The translations under genes and the position numbers were made by a program. The notes under the pieces were generated by a model. That model searched no databases and was not told where the DNA came from. It worked only from the letters and a program-made list of their open reading frames with translations. Shown here in pieces: positions 1 through 8,358 of a DNA stretch of 64,000 bases. Position 1 is the stretch's first letter. The number at the start of each line of letters is the position of its first letter. The DNA is from VXNE01 sp965205735. GTDB taxonomy: Bacteria; Pseudomonadota; Gammaproteobacteria; Pseudomonadales; Azotimanducaceae. The stretch covers positions 4,224,557 through 4,288,556 of the forward strand of contig OZ242179.1 in the NCBI GenBank assembly GCA_965205735.1, written 5' to 3'.

Positions 1-909
1 GAACGGCCCGAAGCAAAGGAAGAACGCCAGCAGGACGATACTGAGATAGATATTCCACTCGGAGATGATTCGGATGCCCCGCGCCACGCCCGACACCGCC
101 GACAGGGTGGCCGCCGTCGAGATCACCGCGATGAGGGTGATCTGCGTTGTCAGGTCCGGGGAGACCCCGAACAGCGTGTTTAGCCCGGCGGCCATTTGCT
201 TGACGCCGAGCCCGAGCGACGTCGCGACGCCGAACACCGTCCCGAACACGGCGAGCAGGTCTACACTGTGACCCACGGGCCCGTAGATGCGCTCGCCGAT
301 GATGGGGTAAAGGGCCGACCGCAGCGTAAGGGGAAGCTTCTTGCGGAAGCCGAAGTAGGCGAGGCACAGGCCGACCACCACGTAGACCGACCAGCCGTGC
401 AGTCCCCAGTGGAAGTAGGTGACGCGCATGGCGTCCACGGCGCGCGCTTCATTCATCTCCACCGCGCCGGCATTGTCGGCATGGGGGTTGTTGGGATATC
501 CGAAGGACGCGGAGTTGTCGAAGTAGAGCATCGGCTCGGAGATCGAAAAGAACAGCAAGCCGATACCCAGCCCGGCGGAGAACAGCATCGCGAGCCAGGA
601 AAACGTGCTGAACTCGGGCCGCGCATCGTCGTCGCCCAGGCGCACCTTGCCGTGGCGACTGCACATGATGTAGAGACAGGCCGACAACATGACGCAGACG
701 GCCAGGATGTAGGACCAGCCCAGCGTGGATTCGATCCATGCCCTGACTCCGGCATAGATCGCACCTGCCCCCTCCACGTTGACCACCGTGAAGGCGACGA
801 ACGCCAGCACCATCGCCAGGGAGGACAGCGCCATGCCAGGATGCAGGCCGGCCCACATCCCCGAACTGGCGACGGAGATTGACTTGGGCGGTGTTTCCGG
901 CACGCTCAC
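1..909 (-). CDS. BCCT-family betaine/choline/carnitine transporter, N-terminal part (runs off left edge)
   Basis: This is an inner-membrane secondary transporter for quaternary-ammonium compatible solutes. About 300 codons are visible; the C-terminal half lies beyond position 1. The translation shows hydrophobic helices and family hallmarks: LYIMCSRHGKVRLG, then PEFSTFSWLAMLFSAGLGIG, and the tryptophan-rich YFHWGLHGWSVYVVVGL segment. The reading frame is open upstream. GTG at 909 is a workable start, and ATG at 858 is the first methionine; neither has a clear Shine-Dalgarno site, so the start is uncertain. The family is certain, but the substrate cannot be told from this half. A long plus-strand frame across the same bases is antisense. 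Confidence 0.85.
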   Translation of the reverse strand, partial: MSVPETPPKSISVASSGMWAGLHPGMALSSLAMVLAFVAFTVVNVEGAGAIYAGVRAWIESTLGWSYILAVCVMLSACLYIMCSRHGKVRLGDDDARPEFSTFSWLAMLFSAGLGIGLLFFSISEPMLYFDNSASFGYPNNPHADNAGAVEMNEARAVDAMRVTYFHWGLHGWSVYVVVGLCLAYFGFRKKLPLTLRSALYPIIGERIYGPVGHSVDLLAVFGTVFGVATSLGLGVKQMAAGLNTLFGVSPDLTTQITLIAVISTAATLSAVSGVARGIRIISEWNIYLSIVLLAFFLCFGPF

Positions 910-1074
910 AGTCGGCGGAACCCGAGGCTGCTCATCTGCCGTACCGCCATCGGTTCGACACGTCTGGTGAGATCGGACGGTGCGCGAAGATTTCCGGGGA
1001 AGTCTGAACGGAAACTGCCGGTGCTCGACTCGCAACCATCTTGCCGCATTCCCAGAGTATCGGGCATGGCTGAA

Positions 1075-1866
1075 TCATCGGTCGCTCGGCGCGTAGAGCG
1101 AATCTGGCAGCCCCTTCAGCATCCGCTTGAGCGCGAAGTGGCGATAGCTGCCCAGCGCGAGTTCGCGGACCTCGTCCCAGTCGATGCGGTCCTCCACGTC
1201 GAGATCGATCCAGCCTCGATGTCCGATGTAGGCGGGGATGGAGAAGCGGCGGTCGTCGCTCAACGTGGCCTGGAGCTCCGGTCCTACCCAGAACTCGAGA
1301 CGCATGCGTTTTCTCTGGCGATTGGCGGTGAGGAAAGTCTTCTTGCCGGCCTTGAATGCCGGTATGCCGAACTGCGTGCCCTCGGAGGTTTCCGGCAGCG
1401 AAGCGCAGAGGGCGCGTATACCCGTGAGCTTTTGCTGGGCGTGCGGGGCCGACAGCGGGTCGAAGTCCTCGGGGTCCACGGTTTCGGTGGGCGGTTCGAT
1501 CTCGATGGGGTCCCCGAGTCCCCTCGCGAAGCCGCGCGGCGCGACGTGTACGTAAGCCTCCCGGACGCGCGCGGCGATGGCAAACCAGTCGTTGCCCTGG
1601 TCGAGATGCACGCCGAGCCAGCCTCGCGGGCCGACATAGGGAGGCACGAAATAGAACGTCGGCTCACCGTCCACGTGCAAGTGCTGGGCACCGGGCGGCG
1701 CGTGGACCCACAGGCCGATGCGGCCGTCGCCATGATGGTTGATCGCCAACAGCGCGAATGACTTGCCACGCAGCTTGTAGTCGGGCATGCCGTGGCTCGC
1801 TCGCTCCTCGACTTCGGGCAGAGAGAAACAGATTTCCCGCACCGCCGCCTTGATGTCCTTGGCCAT
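1075..1866 (-). CDS. MmcQ/YjbR-family protein with two tandem YjbR domains
   Basis: The product is 263 aa. YjbR/MmcQ proteins are small CyaY-like-fold, DNA-binding-like proteins of poorly known function, usually about 120 aa. Here two units lie in one chain. The first starts at VREICFSLPEVEER with HGMPDYKLRGKSFALL; the second starts at IRALCASLPETSEGTQFG with IPAFKAGKKTFLT. Each ends in a GPRGWLGVHLD or GHRGWIDLDVE motif. I chose ATG 1866 because a GAGGG Shine-Dalgarno sits just upstream and the YjbR similarity begins directly after it; the frame is open further 5'. It stands alone between the BCCT gene and the coiled-coil gene. The biological role is unknown. Confidence 0.8.
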   Translation of the reverse strand: MAKDIKAAVREICFSLPEVEERASHGMPDYKLRGKSFALLAINHHGDGRIGLWVHAPPGAQHLHVDGEPTFYFVPPYVGPRGWLGVHLDQGNDWFAIAARVREAYVHVAPRGFARGLGDPIEIEPPTETVDPEDFDPLSAPHAQQKLTGIRALCASLPETSEGTQFGIPAFKAGKKTFLTANRQRKRMRLEFWVGPELQATLSDDRRFSIPAYIGHRGWIDLDVEDRIDWDEVRELALGSYRHFALKRMLKGLPDSLYAPSDR

Positions 1867-2049
1867 ATTCAACCCTCGTTGCAACGCGACCACATGCCAC
1901 GCCCGTTCCCCCGCATGCTGTAGTGGGTCAGGACGCGCAGCGGCATGGGGTTTGTAAACCCGCCATGTTGTTTCGAAGTCTTGCCACGGAAAAAAGGAAG
2001 TATATGCCAAAGGTTGTCTGCCGCCGGCGAGTTGGGAAGGGTAGGTGGC

Positions 2050-2550
2050 TCAGTCCTCGACGAGCGCTCGCGACGACGGCATGGTGCGCAGTTCTGTCGC
2101 CTCCTGCCGGGTCTCTGGCGCTTGCGCGATCGGCTGGGCGAAGCGCGGGGAAACTGCATTGTATCCGCCGAGCCCGACGAGCAGTGTGAAACCCAGGGCC
2201 ATTACGCCGACCAGGATGTTGAACTTGCCGGAGAGTTCCCGATATACGGAATCGATCTTGGCGTCCATGGCGTCGAACCTGGCATCGATAGCGACAAACT
2301 TGGCATCGATCGCGTCGAACCTGGCATCGATCGCGACAAACTTGGCGTCGATACCGACGAACTTGCTGTCGATACCGTCGAACTTGGCGTAGATGGGGCG
2401 GAGCGCCTCGTCGAGGTCATTCTTGGTGAGCATCCGCTCTGCCAACTCGTCGCCAAGAGCGCGCGCCATGCCCTCGGCATGCGGCGTTTCGAAGCCCGCC
2501 GCCTTCAGGCGGTCCGCGAATCTCAGCGTGTCGATCACGGTCGCATTCAT
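2050..2550 (-). CDS. Coiled-coil membrane-anchored protein (DUF1640/CCDC90-like)
   Basis: The product is 166 aa. The N-terminus (IDTLRFADRLKAAGF, then AEGMARALGDELAERM) resembles the DUF1640 family. It is followed by a run of 7-residue repeats (DAKFVAI, DARFDAI) over roughly residues 50-95, which predict a long coiled coil. A single membrane helix (ILVGVMALGFTLLVGLGGY) and a short tail near the C-terminus complete it. ATG 2550 is preceded by AAAAGGACA, a good ribosome-binding site. The heptads are encoded by near-identical 21-bp DNA units, so heptad number could vary between strains. No catalytic motif is visible. Such proteins are often found beside mobile or accessory DNA; the function is unknown. 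Confidence 0.65.
   Translation of the reverse strand: MNATVIDTLRFADRLKAAGFETPHAEGMARALGDELAERMLTKNDLDEALRPIYAKFDGIDSKFVGIDAKFVAIDARFDAIDAKFVAIDARFDAMDAKIDSVYRELSGKFNILVGVMALGFTLLVGLGGYNAVSPRFAQPIAQAPETRQEATELRTMPSSRALVED
2262..2395. repeat. Tandem 21-bp imperfect repeats encoding coiled-coil heptads
   Basis: About six 21-bp units alternate between a gcgtcgaacctg-type and a gcgacaaacttg-type half, each joined by gcatcgat or gcgtcgat. They lie wholly inside the coiled-coil gene and keep its frame. Units that are multiples of 3 bp can expand or contract without breaking the protein. Confidence 0.75.
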
Positions 2551-2576
2551 TGTCCTTTTTGCCTTGCGTAGTGTAC

Positions 2577-2750
2577 CAGTGCCCCACAGTCGGCGGCTTC
2601 GGCTGATTTCTTGCGAGGGGGTATCCCCTCGCGCTCCCCGGCTGAAGGCTCCGCTGAAGGCTCCTGGCCCCACCCCGCTCGTCGACCATGGAACAACCGT
2701 CCCCGGTCGCTGACGCTCCCCCGGAGCGTTTGTTGCATGGAAGTTGGATC
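2577..2750. repeat. Family A intergenic repeat, copy 1
   Basis: It begins GTGCCCCACAGTCGG and carries the hairpin GCGAGGGG-GTAT-CCCCTCGC (2613-2632), then CTCCCCGGCTGAAGGCTCC. It ends in an inverted repeat whose arms are CCATGGAACAA (2686-2696) and TTGTTGCATGG (2730-2740). The same modules in the same order recur at 22978-23161. It fills most of the 346-bp gap between the coiled-coil gene and the acylase gene, and no gene was seen there. Confidence 0.75.
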
Positions 2751-2896
2751 ATGCCGTTTCGGCTTAAGGTATGTTGTACGACATCGACCCCAACCGGTAT
2801 GCGAAAGCGCTGAAAATCGCATACGGCCGTCGCGGCACCGTCGCGAGGTGCCCGGCATTTTTTGCGCTACAGTTGCTGCATTTCAAAGGAGTCGGC

Positions 2897-5251
2897 ATGC
2901 CCTTCACCCGGGCGGACCTCGTGGCCGCGCTGCCCGATCTGACCTCGACGATCCGCGCCCCCGGTCTGCGCCAACCTGTGGAAGTGGTCCGCGATGCGTG
3001 GGGCATCCCCCATATTCGCGCCGCGACGAAGCACGACGCCTTCTTCGCGCAGGGCTTCGTCACGGCCCAGGACAGGCTCTGGCACATGGACTACGACCGT
3101 CATCGGGCGCTCGGCCGCTGGTCGGAGTTCGCGGGGGATTCCGGCATCGAGGTGGATCGGCTAATGCGCACGTTTGACCTCGAACGCGCCGCGAAGGCGG
3201 ATCTTGAGGTCACGAGCGACGCCGCGAAGGCGATGCTGGATGCCTACGCCGCTGGCGTGAACGCATTCATCGAAACGACGGAGTCGCTTCCCATCGAACA
3301 CCAGCTCCTTGGCGCGATCCCCGAGGCGTGGCGCCCGTGGCACTGCCTTGCCGTCTACAAGGTCCGCAACATGCTGATGGGGACCTACGAGATCAAGTTG
3401 TGGCGGGCGCGACTTGCCCGCGCCCTGGGTGCCGAGCGTGCCGCGTCCCTTTTCCGCAGCTATCCGGACGACGGCCTCGTGTCCGTGCCGCCGGGAGAGA
3501 CGTATGGGGATATCGAATTGGACAGTCTCGATGTTCTCGCGGCGGCAGCGGCGGAACTCGACTGTCTCGGCCAGACCGACGGCGGTAGCAATGCCTGGGT
3601 CGTCTCCGGTGCGCGCACGGCGTCGGGCCTGCCACTCGTTGCCGGCGACTCACATCGTCCCTTGGACACGCCCAACGTCTATTACCAGGTACACATCCAC
3701 TGTCCCGCGTTCCGTTGCAACGGATACGCGCTGCCCGGTGTGCCCGGAATGCCGCACTTCAGCCATACCGAGCACGTTGCCTGGGGCATGACGCACGGCT
3801 TTGGCGACTACCAGGATCTCTACATCGAACGCTTTCGGACGGAAAACGACCGGCTGGAATACGCTTGGCGGGACGCTTGGTTGCCCGCCGAGGTGTCGAG
3901 CGAGGAACTTGCCACTCGCGACGGCCGGTCCCAGACACTGACTGTTGTCCGAACCCGCCACGGTCCTATCGTCGCGGAGGATCCGTACGCGGGGCACGGC
4001 ATCGCGTTCAGTCATCCCGGCACCAACAGCGGAACCCCGTGGGCCAACACGCTCCATGATCTCCTGATCGCCAAGTCGGCGGACGAGGCGGAAGAGGCGC
4101 TCAGGGAGTGGACCGAACCGGTCAACAACTTCGTCTACGCAGATATCCACGGCGCGTTCGGGTATCGGTACCGGGGACGAATACCGCTTCGGTCCATGGC
4201 CAACGCTTGGGTCCCCGTGCCGGGGTGGACCGGCGAACACGAGTGGCGCGGTCGGATTCCGTTCGCGGAAATGCCGAACGCCCGCAACCCGGAAGCCGGC
4301 TTCGTCGTGACCTGCAACAATGCGCCGACAAAGGCTGACTATCCGCACTACATCAATACCTTCTTTGCTCCCGATTGGCGCGCCCGCCGGATTACCGCGC
4401 GGCTCGGGGCGATACCCGCAGGCGCGGCGAAGCCGGAGGACATGGCGTCCATCCACGCGGATCGGCATTCGATTCCGGCACGTATTCTCATCGAACGCTT
4501 GGCGACGATAAGTCCAGGGGACCCCGACGCCCAAAAGGCACGCGACATCCTCGTGGATTGGGACTGCCGCATGGACCGGTCGTCCGCGGGCGCGGCGATC
4601 TACGGCATTGCGCGCACCTACCTGTTCGGCGAGGTCGTCAAGGCGGCGCTCGGTCCGCTGGCAAACGCGGCATTCGGTGCGGCGAGCGGCATCGGTCGAG
4701 GGGCCGCGGTACACGCCGGAACGCTCAACGCAAGGGCCATAGCGGCCATGGCGGAGGACGACGATGCGTGCCTCCAAGCTGGCCAGACCTGGACAGGATG
4801 CATCGAAGCCGCCCTGGCGCAGGCGGTTCGCGAACTTCGCTCCCGGTTGGGCGACGATATGCGCGACTGGACTTGGGGCGCGATTCACCGCACGCGTCCC
4901 CGGCATCCGTTGTCCCGAATATTCCCGGAGTGCGCGGAGTTCCTCGATCCACCGCAGGTTGAAACGCATGGCGATGGCGATACCCCGCTCGCGGGCGCCT
5001 ACTCGATGACGGACCGATGCGTTGCGACGGTGATGTCGGTCAATCGCTACATCCACGATCCATCCGACTGGCGCAATTCCCGATGGATCGTGCCCCACGG
5101 TGCGTCGGGGCATGCGGGCAGCCCCCACTATGCGGATCAGGCCACACTGTGGGCCGAGGTCGAGACCATTCCGCAACTTTGGGATTGGAACGACATCATC
5201 GACGCCGCCGAGACACGGCAAACGCTAGCGCCATTCAAACCGTCGCCCTAG
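2897..5251 (+). CDS. Penicillin acylase family (Ntn-hydrolase) amidase
   Basis: The product is 784 aa and is predicted to cleave an amide bond after autocatalytic processing. The N-terminal (alpha-like) part has VEVVRDAWGIPHIRA and FAQGFVTAQDRLWHMD, both typical of the family. The processing site reads GG/SNAWVVSG; Ser231 would be the N-terminal nucleophile of the beta chain. The later GDSHRPLDTPNVYYQVH and FVYADIHGAFGYRYRG also fit. No signal peptide is visible, unlike periplasmic penicillin acylases, so it may be cytoplasmic. ATG 2897 was chosen because AAAGGAGTCGGC stands directly before it and similarity starts after it; the frame is open back to 2771. The substrate is unknown (N-acyl homoserine lactone or another amide is possible). 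Confidence 0.85.
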   Translation: MPFTRADLVAALPDLTSTIRAPGLRQPVEVVRDAWGIPHIRAATKHDAFFAQGFVTAQDRLWHMDYDRHRALGRWSEFAGDSGIEVDRLMRTFDLERAAKADLEVTSDAAKAMLDAYAAGVNAFIETTESLPIEHQLLGAIPEAWRPWHCLAVYKVRNMLMGTYEIKLWRARLARALGAERAASLFRSYPDDGLVSVPPGETYGDIELDSLDVLAAAAAELDCLGQTDGGSNAWVVSGARTASGLPLVAGDSHRPLDTPNVYYQVHIHCPAFRCNGYALPGVPGMPHFSHTEHVAWGMTHGFGDYQDLYIERFRTENDRLEYAWRDAWLPAEVSSEELATRDGRSQTLTVVRTRHGPIVAEDPYAGHGIAFSHPGTNSGTPWANTLHDLLIAKSADEAEEALREWTEPVNNFVYADIHGAFGYRYRGRIPLRSMANAWVPVPGWTGEHEWRGRIPFAEMPNARNPEAGFVVTCNNAPTKADYPHYINTFFAPDWRARRITARLGAIPAGAAKPEDMASIHADRHSIPARILIERLATISPGDPDAQKARDILVDWDCRMDRSSAGAAIYGIARTYLFGEVVKAALGPLANAAFGAASGIGRGAAVHAGTLNARAIAAMAEDDDACLQAGQTWTGCIEAALAQAVRELRSRLGDDMRDWTWGAIHRTRPRHPLSRIFPECAEFLDPPQVETHGDGDTPLAGAYSMTDRCVATVMSVNRYIHDPSDWRNSRWIVPHGASGHAGSPHYADQATLWAEVETIPQLWDWNDIIDAAETRQTLAPFKPSP

Positions 5252-5348
5252 CAGGGGCTATCGGCCCGTGCGGCGAAAGCGTCGCGCCGGTGGCCGATCG
5301 CTTGCGTCGGTACAATGTCGCGCGGATCGACAGGGAAAAACACAGAAC

Positions 5349-6554
5349 ATGGCCGTGACGTTCGATGACATCAAGGCGGCGAGGGCGCGACTCGGAAACG
5401 CCATCGCGCGGACGCCGTTGACGCGATCGGAAACCCTGTCGACGGCCTTGGGAGCGGACCTTCATCTCAAGTTCGAGAACCTGCAGTTCACGGCGTCGTT
5501 CAAGGAACGCGGCGCGTTGAACAAACTGCTGCTGCTCGACGAGGGCGAGCGCCGTCAAGGCGTTATCGCCATGTCCGCGGGCAACCACGCCCAGGCGCTC
5601 GCCTATCACGGCGCCAGGTTGGGGATCCAGGTCAGCATCGTCATGCCCCGCCACACGCCGAACGCCAAGGTGCAGCAGACCCGCGTATTCGGTGGCGAAG
5701 TGTTTCTTCACGGCGACCGTTTTGCCGAGACGCTGGAATATACGCATCGATTGGCTCGGGAGCTTGGACGCATCCTGGTGCATCCGTTCGAGGACGAAGC
5801 GGTCATCGCCGGCCAGGGAACGCTCGGCATCGAGGTGCTGGAGCAGGCGCCGGACATCGATACGCTCATCGTGCCGGTGGGCGGCGGCGGTCTGATCGCC
5901 GGCACTGCGATCGCGGCGCGGGCGCTCCGAGGTGGCGTCACAGTCGTCGGCGTGCAGGCGGAACGTTTCAGCGCCGCCGTGGCCGCCTTCCATGGCCGCG
6001 ATCCGCGTCCCGCGCGGCCGGGCACTGTCGCGGAGGGTATCGCCGTCGATACGCCGGGAGACATGACCATGCGCATCATCCGCCAGACCGTGGACCATAT
6101 GGTGGCGGTCTCCGAGCGCGATATCGAGCGCGCGATCTTCCAATTGCTAGAGATCGAGAAAACCGTCACCGAAGGCGCGGGCGCCGCCGCCCTTGCGGCC
6201 GTGATCGCGGACCCGACGCTCGCTGTCGGCAAGACAGTGGTCGTGCTCACCGGCGGCAATATCGACATGATGATGTTGTCGTCCGTCGTGCAGCGCGGCC
6301 TCGTGCGCGGCCGCCGGCTGGTGCGCATCGCGGTCGAGATACCCGATCAGCCGGGTGCGCTCGGCGAACTCACCAGGCGCTTGGGCGAGCTTGACAGCAA
6401 CATCGTGGACATCGTGCACCAGCGCGCGTTCGGCACGTCTACGGTGCGTGCCACCGTGGTCGAACTGGTGCTGCAGATGCGGGGCGAAGAACAGGTTGAA
6501 GCCGTGGTCGGGTCGCTTCAGGAGGCGGGTTACGATGTGCGCCTGGAGCAATGA
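5349..6554 (+). CDS. ilvA: Threonine ammonia-lyase (threonine dehydratase), PLP-dependent, with C-terminal ACT domain
   Basis: The product is 401 aa. It deaminates L-threonine (and serine) to 2-oxobutyrate, the entry to isoleucine synthesis or threonine catabolism. The PLP lysine is Lys52 in TASFKERGAL. The phosphate-binding glycine loop is VGGGGLIAG, and MSAGNHAQALAYH is the substrate-binding asparagine loop. The last ~75 residues (RIAVEIPDQPGALGEL) form one ACT domain. This is the ~400-residue class, shorter than two-ACT biosynthetic IlvA, so a catabolic role is equally possible. ATG 5349 follows an AGGGA site and starts at the usual N-terminus. It sits about 100 bp after the acylase gene, so cotranscription is possible. 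Confidence 0.9.
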   Translation: MAVTFDDIKAARARLGNAIARTPLTRSETLSTALGADLHLKFENLQFTASFKERGALNKLLLLDEGERRQGVIAMSAGNHAQALAYHGARLGIQVSIVMPRHTPNAKVQQTRVFGGEVFLHGDRFAETLEYTHRLARELGRILVHPFEDEAVIAGQGTLGIEVLEQAPDIDTLIVPVGGGGLIAGTAIAARALRGGVTVVGVQAERFSAAVAAFHGRDPRPARPGTVAEGIAVDTPGDMTMRIIRQTVDHMVAVSERDIERAIFQLLEIEKTVTEGAGAAALAAVIADPTLAVGKTVVVLTGGNIDMMMLSSVVQRGLVRGRRLVRIAVEIPDQPGALGELTRRLGELDSNIVDIVHQRAFGTSTVRATVVELVLQMRGEEQVEAVVGSLQEAGYDVRLEQ

Positions 6555-6676
6555 CGGCATCCTCACCCGGCTCTTCGCAGCGACATCGCGAACGCCCCAG
6601 CGACCATTAGTGCGATACTGGGAACCGCTGGCGAATAACGAATTGTTGATTGGGAAACAGGAATAAGGGAGGAATC

Positions 6677-7627
6677 ATGAGAACCAAAATTCTGGGACGG
6701 ACAGGTCTCGAGGTGTCCATCGTGGGGCTCGGCAGCATGTACTCGGGCAAGCCCGCGAATTCTGGCATCAGTACTCCGGACATGGACTTTGAGCTTGGCG
6801 TACAGACCATTCTGGCCGCCATGGAGGGAGGCTGCACACTCATCGACACGGCTTACGTCTATTCGCGTGGTGGATCCGAAAAGATCGTTGGCGAAGCGCT
6901 CAAACAGCGCCCGGATCTGGCGGCCAAATGCACTGTCGTTACCAAGGTCGGTTATCTCGGACAAGGCAGAGACCATTCATTCGACGGGATTTTGCGCGCC
7001 TTTGAAGGCAGCCAGGAACGCCTCGGTATCGAAAAGTTCGAGATCGTCTACATCCACGATGCGGGGGGTTACCCCGTGGAAGAAGTTATGAGCGACGATG
7101 GCGCGCTGGGCGCGCTTCGCAAGCTTCAGAACGAAGGGCTGGTCCGTTGGATCGGCATTGCTTGTAATGACCCCGAGATCAATACACCCTTCATCGTGAC
7201 CGGGGAATTCGACGCCGCTGTGGTCCCCGATGCCTGGAGCCTTCTCAACCAGACCGCCGCGGAGCTCATCCTGCCTGCGGCTGAAAAGTACAACATCGGA
7301 ATTTCCTGCGCCACGCCGCTGGAGATCGGACTTCTCGCCACGGGGCCCTCACAGGCACTTGCGGAGGGCCGACGAAATTTCAGTCCGGAATGTCTTGCCC
7401 ACGTCGGCAAGATCGAGGATCTATGCAACCAGTATGAGATCCCCCTATTGGCGGCGTCACTGCAGTGGTGCACTCGCCATCCACAGGTTGCGTGCGCCAT
7501 TCCAGGCGGTCGAACGCCGGATGAAGCGGCAGCAAACGCGAAAGCGGGATCACTGGAAATCCCCGAGTCATTCTGGGACGACCTGGCGCCGCTGGTCCAA
7601 CACTGGGAGAAGGGCGTAGATCGCTAG
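6677..7627 (+). CDS. Aldo/keto reductase
   Basis: The product is 316 aa and is an NAD(P)H-dependent carbonyl reductase or sugar dehydrogenase of the (beta/alpha)8 AKR fold. It opens with LGRTGLEVSIVGLGSMY. The catalytic set is visible: Asp and Tyr in LIDTAYVYSRGG, Lys in VVTKVGYLG and His in IVYIHDAGG. The cofactor-binding end reads VACAIPGGRTPDEAAAN. It most resembles the D-threo-aldose/L-fucose dehydrogenase branch, but the substrate is not certain. The start at 6677 has a strong AAGGGAGGAATC site. Its TAG stop is the first bases of repeat B1. Confidence 0.88.
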   Translation: MRTKILGRTGLEVSIVGLGSMYSGKPANSGISTPDMDFELGVQTILAAMEGGCTLIDTAYVYSRGGSEKIVGEALKQRPDLAAKCTVVTKVGYLGQGRDHSFDGILRAFEGSQERLGIEKFEIVYIHDAGGYPVEEVMSDDGALGALRKLQNEGLVRWIGIACNDPEINTPFIVTGEFDAAVVPDAWSLLNQTAAELILPAAEKYNIGISCATPLEIGLLATGPSQALAEGRRNFSPECLAHVGKIEDLCNQYEIPLLAASLQWCTRHPQVACAIPGGRTPDEAAANAKAGSLEIPESFWDDLAPLVQHWEKGVDR

Positions 7628-7839
7628 CCCGGATATTTCACCAAGGGCCGCGATGATCGCGCGGGAAAAAGTGCCCCACAGTCGGCGCCTTCGGCTCCGC
7701 CCGTGGCCCGGCCCCACCGTGCGAGGGCGCGGCCAGCGCAATCTGTATCCGGTAGGATTTCCGGAAAACCGACACACATGATTGACAACATATGACATTT
7801 GTCTGTTCGACATGCGGCTCGGTGAAATATCCGGGCTAG
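7624..7839. mobile_element. Family B element (MITE-like), copy B1
   Basis: This 216-bp non-coding element starts with CTAGCCCGGATATTTCACC and ends with GGTGAAATATCCGGGCTAG, a near-perfect terminal inverted repeat. Inside is the shared module GTGCCCCACAGTCGG...GCCCGTGGCCCGGCCCC, also present in copy B2. There is no internal ORF. Its left TAG is the stop codon of the aldo/keto reductase gene. Confidence 0.8.
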
Positions 7840-7928
7840 GCGTTGTCGGAAAGACGACGCCTATTCGCCTAATTTCTGGACACCCTGCTTGACACGTAAT
7901 TGGTGATTTCGTCGAAGGGGGACAGGAA

Positions 7929-8090
7929 TCAATGGATGACGCCCTTGAGACGCGGGGCGAGGATGTCCCGCAGGGCGTCCCCCACGAAGTTGAACGCCGG
8001 GACCAGGACAAAAATGGCAATCCCCGGCACCACGGACAGGAGTGGGTGCTGATCGAGCATCGGATACGGCTGCTGGAGTGGCGATGTCAT
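7929..8090 (-). pseudogene. C-terminal remnant of a DppC/OppC-type ABC transporter permease
   Basis: About 54 codons before a stop read SPLQQPYPMLDQHPLLSVVP, then GIAIFVLVPAFNFVGDALRD and ILAPRLKG. This is the standard last membrane helix and DALRDILDPRLR-type tail of a dipeptide/oligopeptide permease. Nothing permease-like precedes it: the upstream side ends about 75 bp before repeat C1. It lies between repeats B1 and C1, so the rest of the gene was probably lost by deletion or rearrangement at the repeats. The complete permease at 52337-53419 belongs to a different branch (YejE) and is not its parent. Confidence 0.7.
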
Positions 8091-8162
8091 GCAACCCACC
8101 GATCCTCCGGTGTATGGTCTGTCTAAGACGGAAATGATGGGTGTCCGGCAGCGCTGCAATTG

Positions 8163-8329
8163 CTAGTGTTCCGTCAAGTCTAAAAATGCGAGTGTAGCTG
8201 CGAGGGATTTTTGGTTCCTGGCGAGGCGTGACGACGCGGTGTGGCAGGCACCACACAAGGAGGAGCAACGAAGCCAGGGGCCGAAAAGGCCCGCAGATAC
8301 CCGCAGATTTAGGCTTGACGGAGCACTAG
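8163..8329. mobile_element. Family C element (MITE-like), copy C1
   Basis: The element is 167 bp with terminal inverted repeats CTAGTGTTCCGTCAAG and CTTGACGGAGCACTAG, and TCTAAA/TTTAGG just inside. It is nearly identical over its whole length to copy C2 at 61942. It has no ORF. A CTAG at each end could be a 4-bp target duplication or part of the inverted repeat. Confidence 0.85.
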
Positions 8330-8358
8330 CCACGTACGATTGCCTTCAGTTGGTGTTA

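Noticed and set aside
196..882. Long plus-strand open frame (228 codons)
   Set aside because: Antisense to the BCCT transporter, whose family motifs are clear. The translation is low-complexity and matches nothing I recognise.
3650..5221. Minus-strand open frame of 523 codons
   Set aside because: Opposite strand of the acylase gene. Long antisense frames are expected in GC-rich DNA, and it has no recognisable domain.
5236..5290. Family D repeat fragment at the acylase stop codon
   Set aside because: AACCGTCGCCCTAG resembles the start of family D but the rest does not follow. It may be chance.
7624..8329. CRISPR array or tandem repeat cluster
   Set aside because: The repeats here are dispersed elements with inverted ends, not regularly spaced direct repeats; no CRISPR was seen anywhere.
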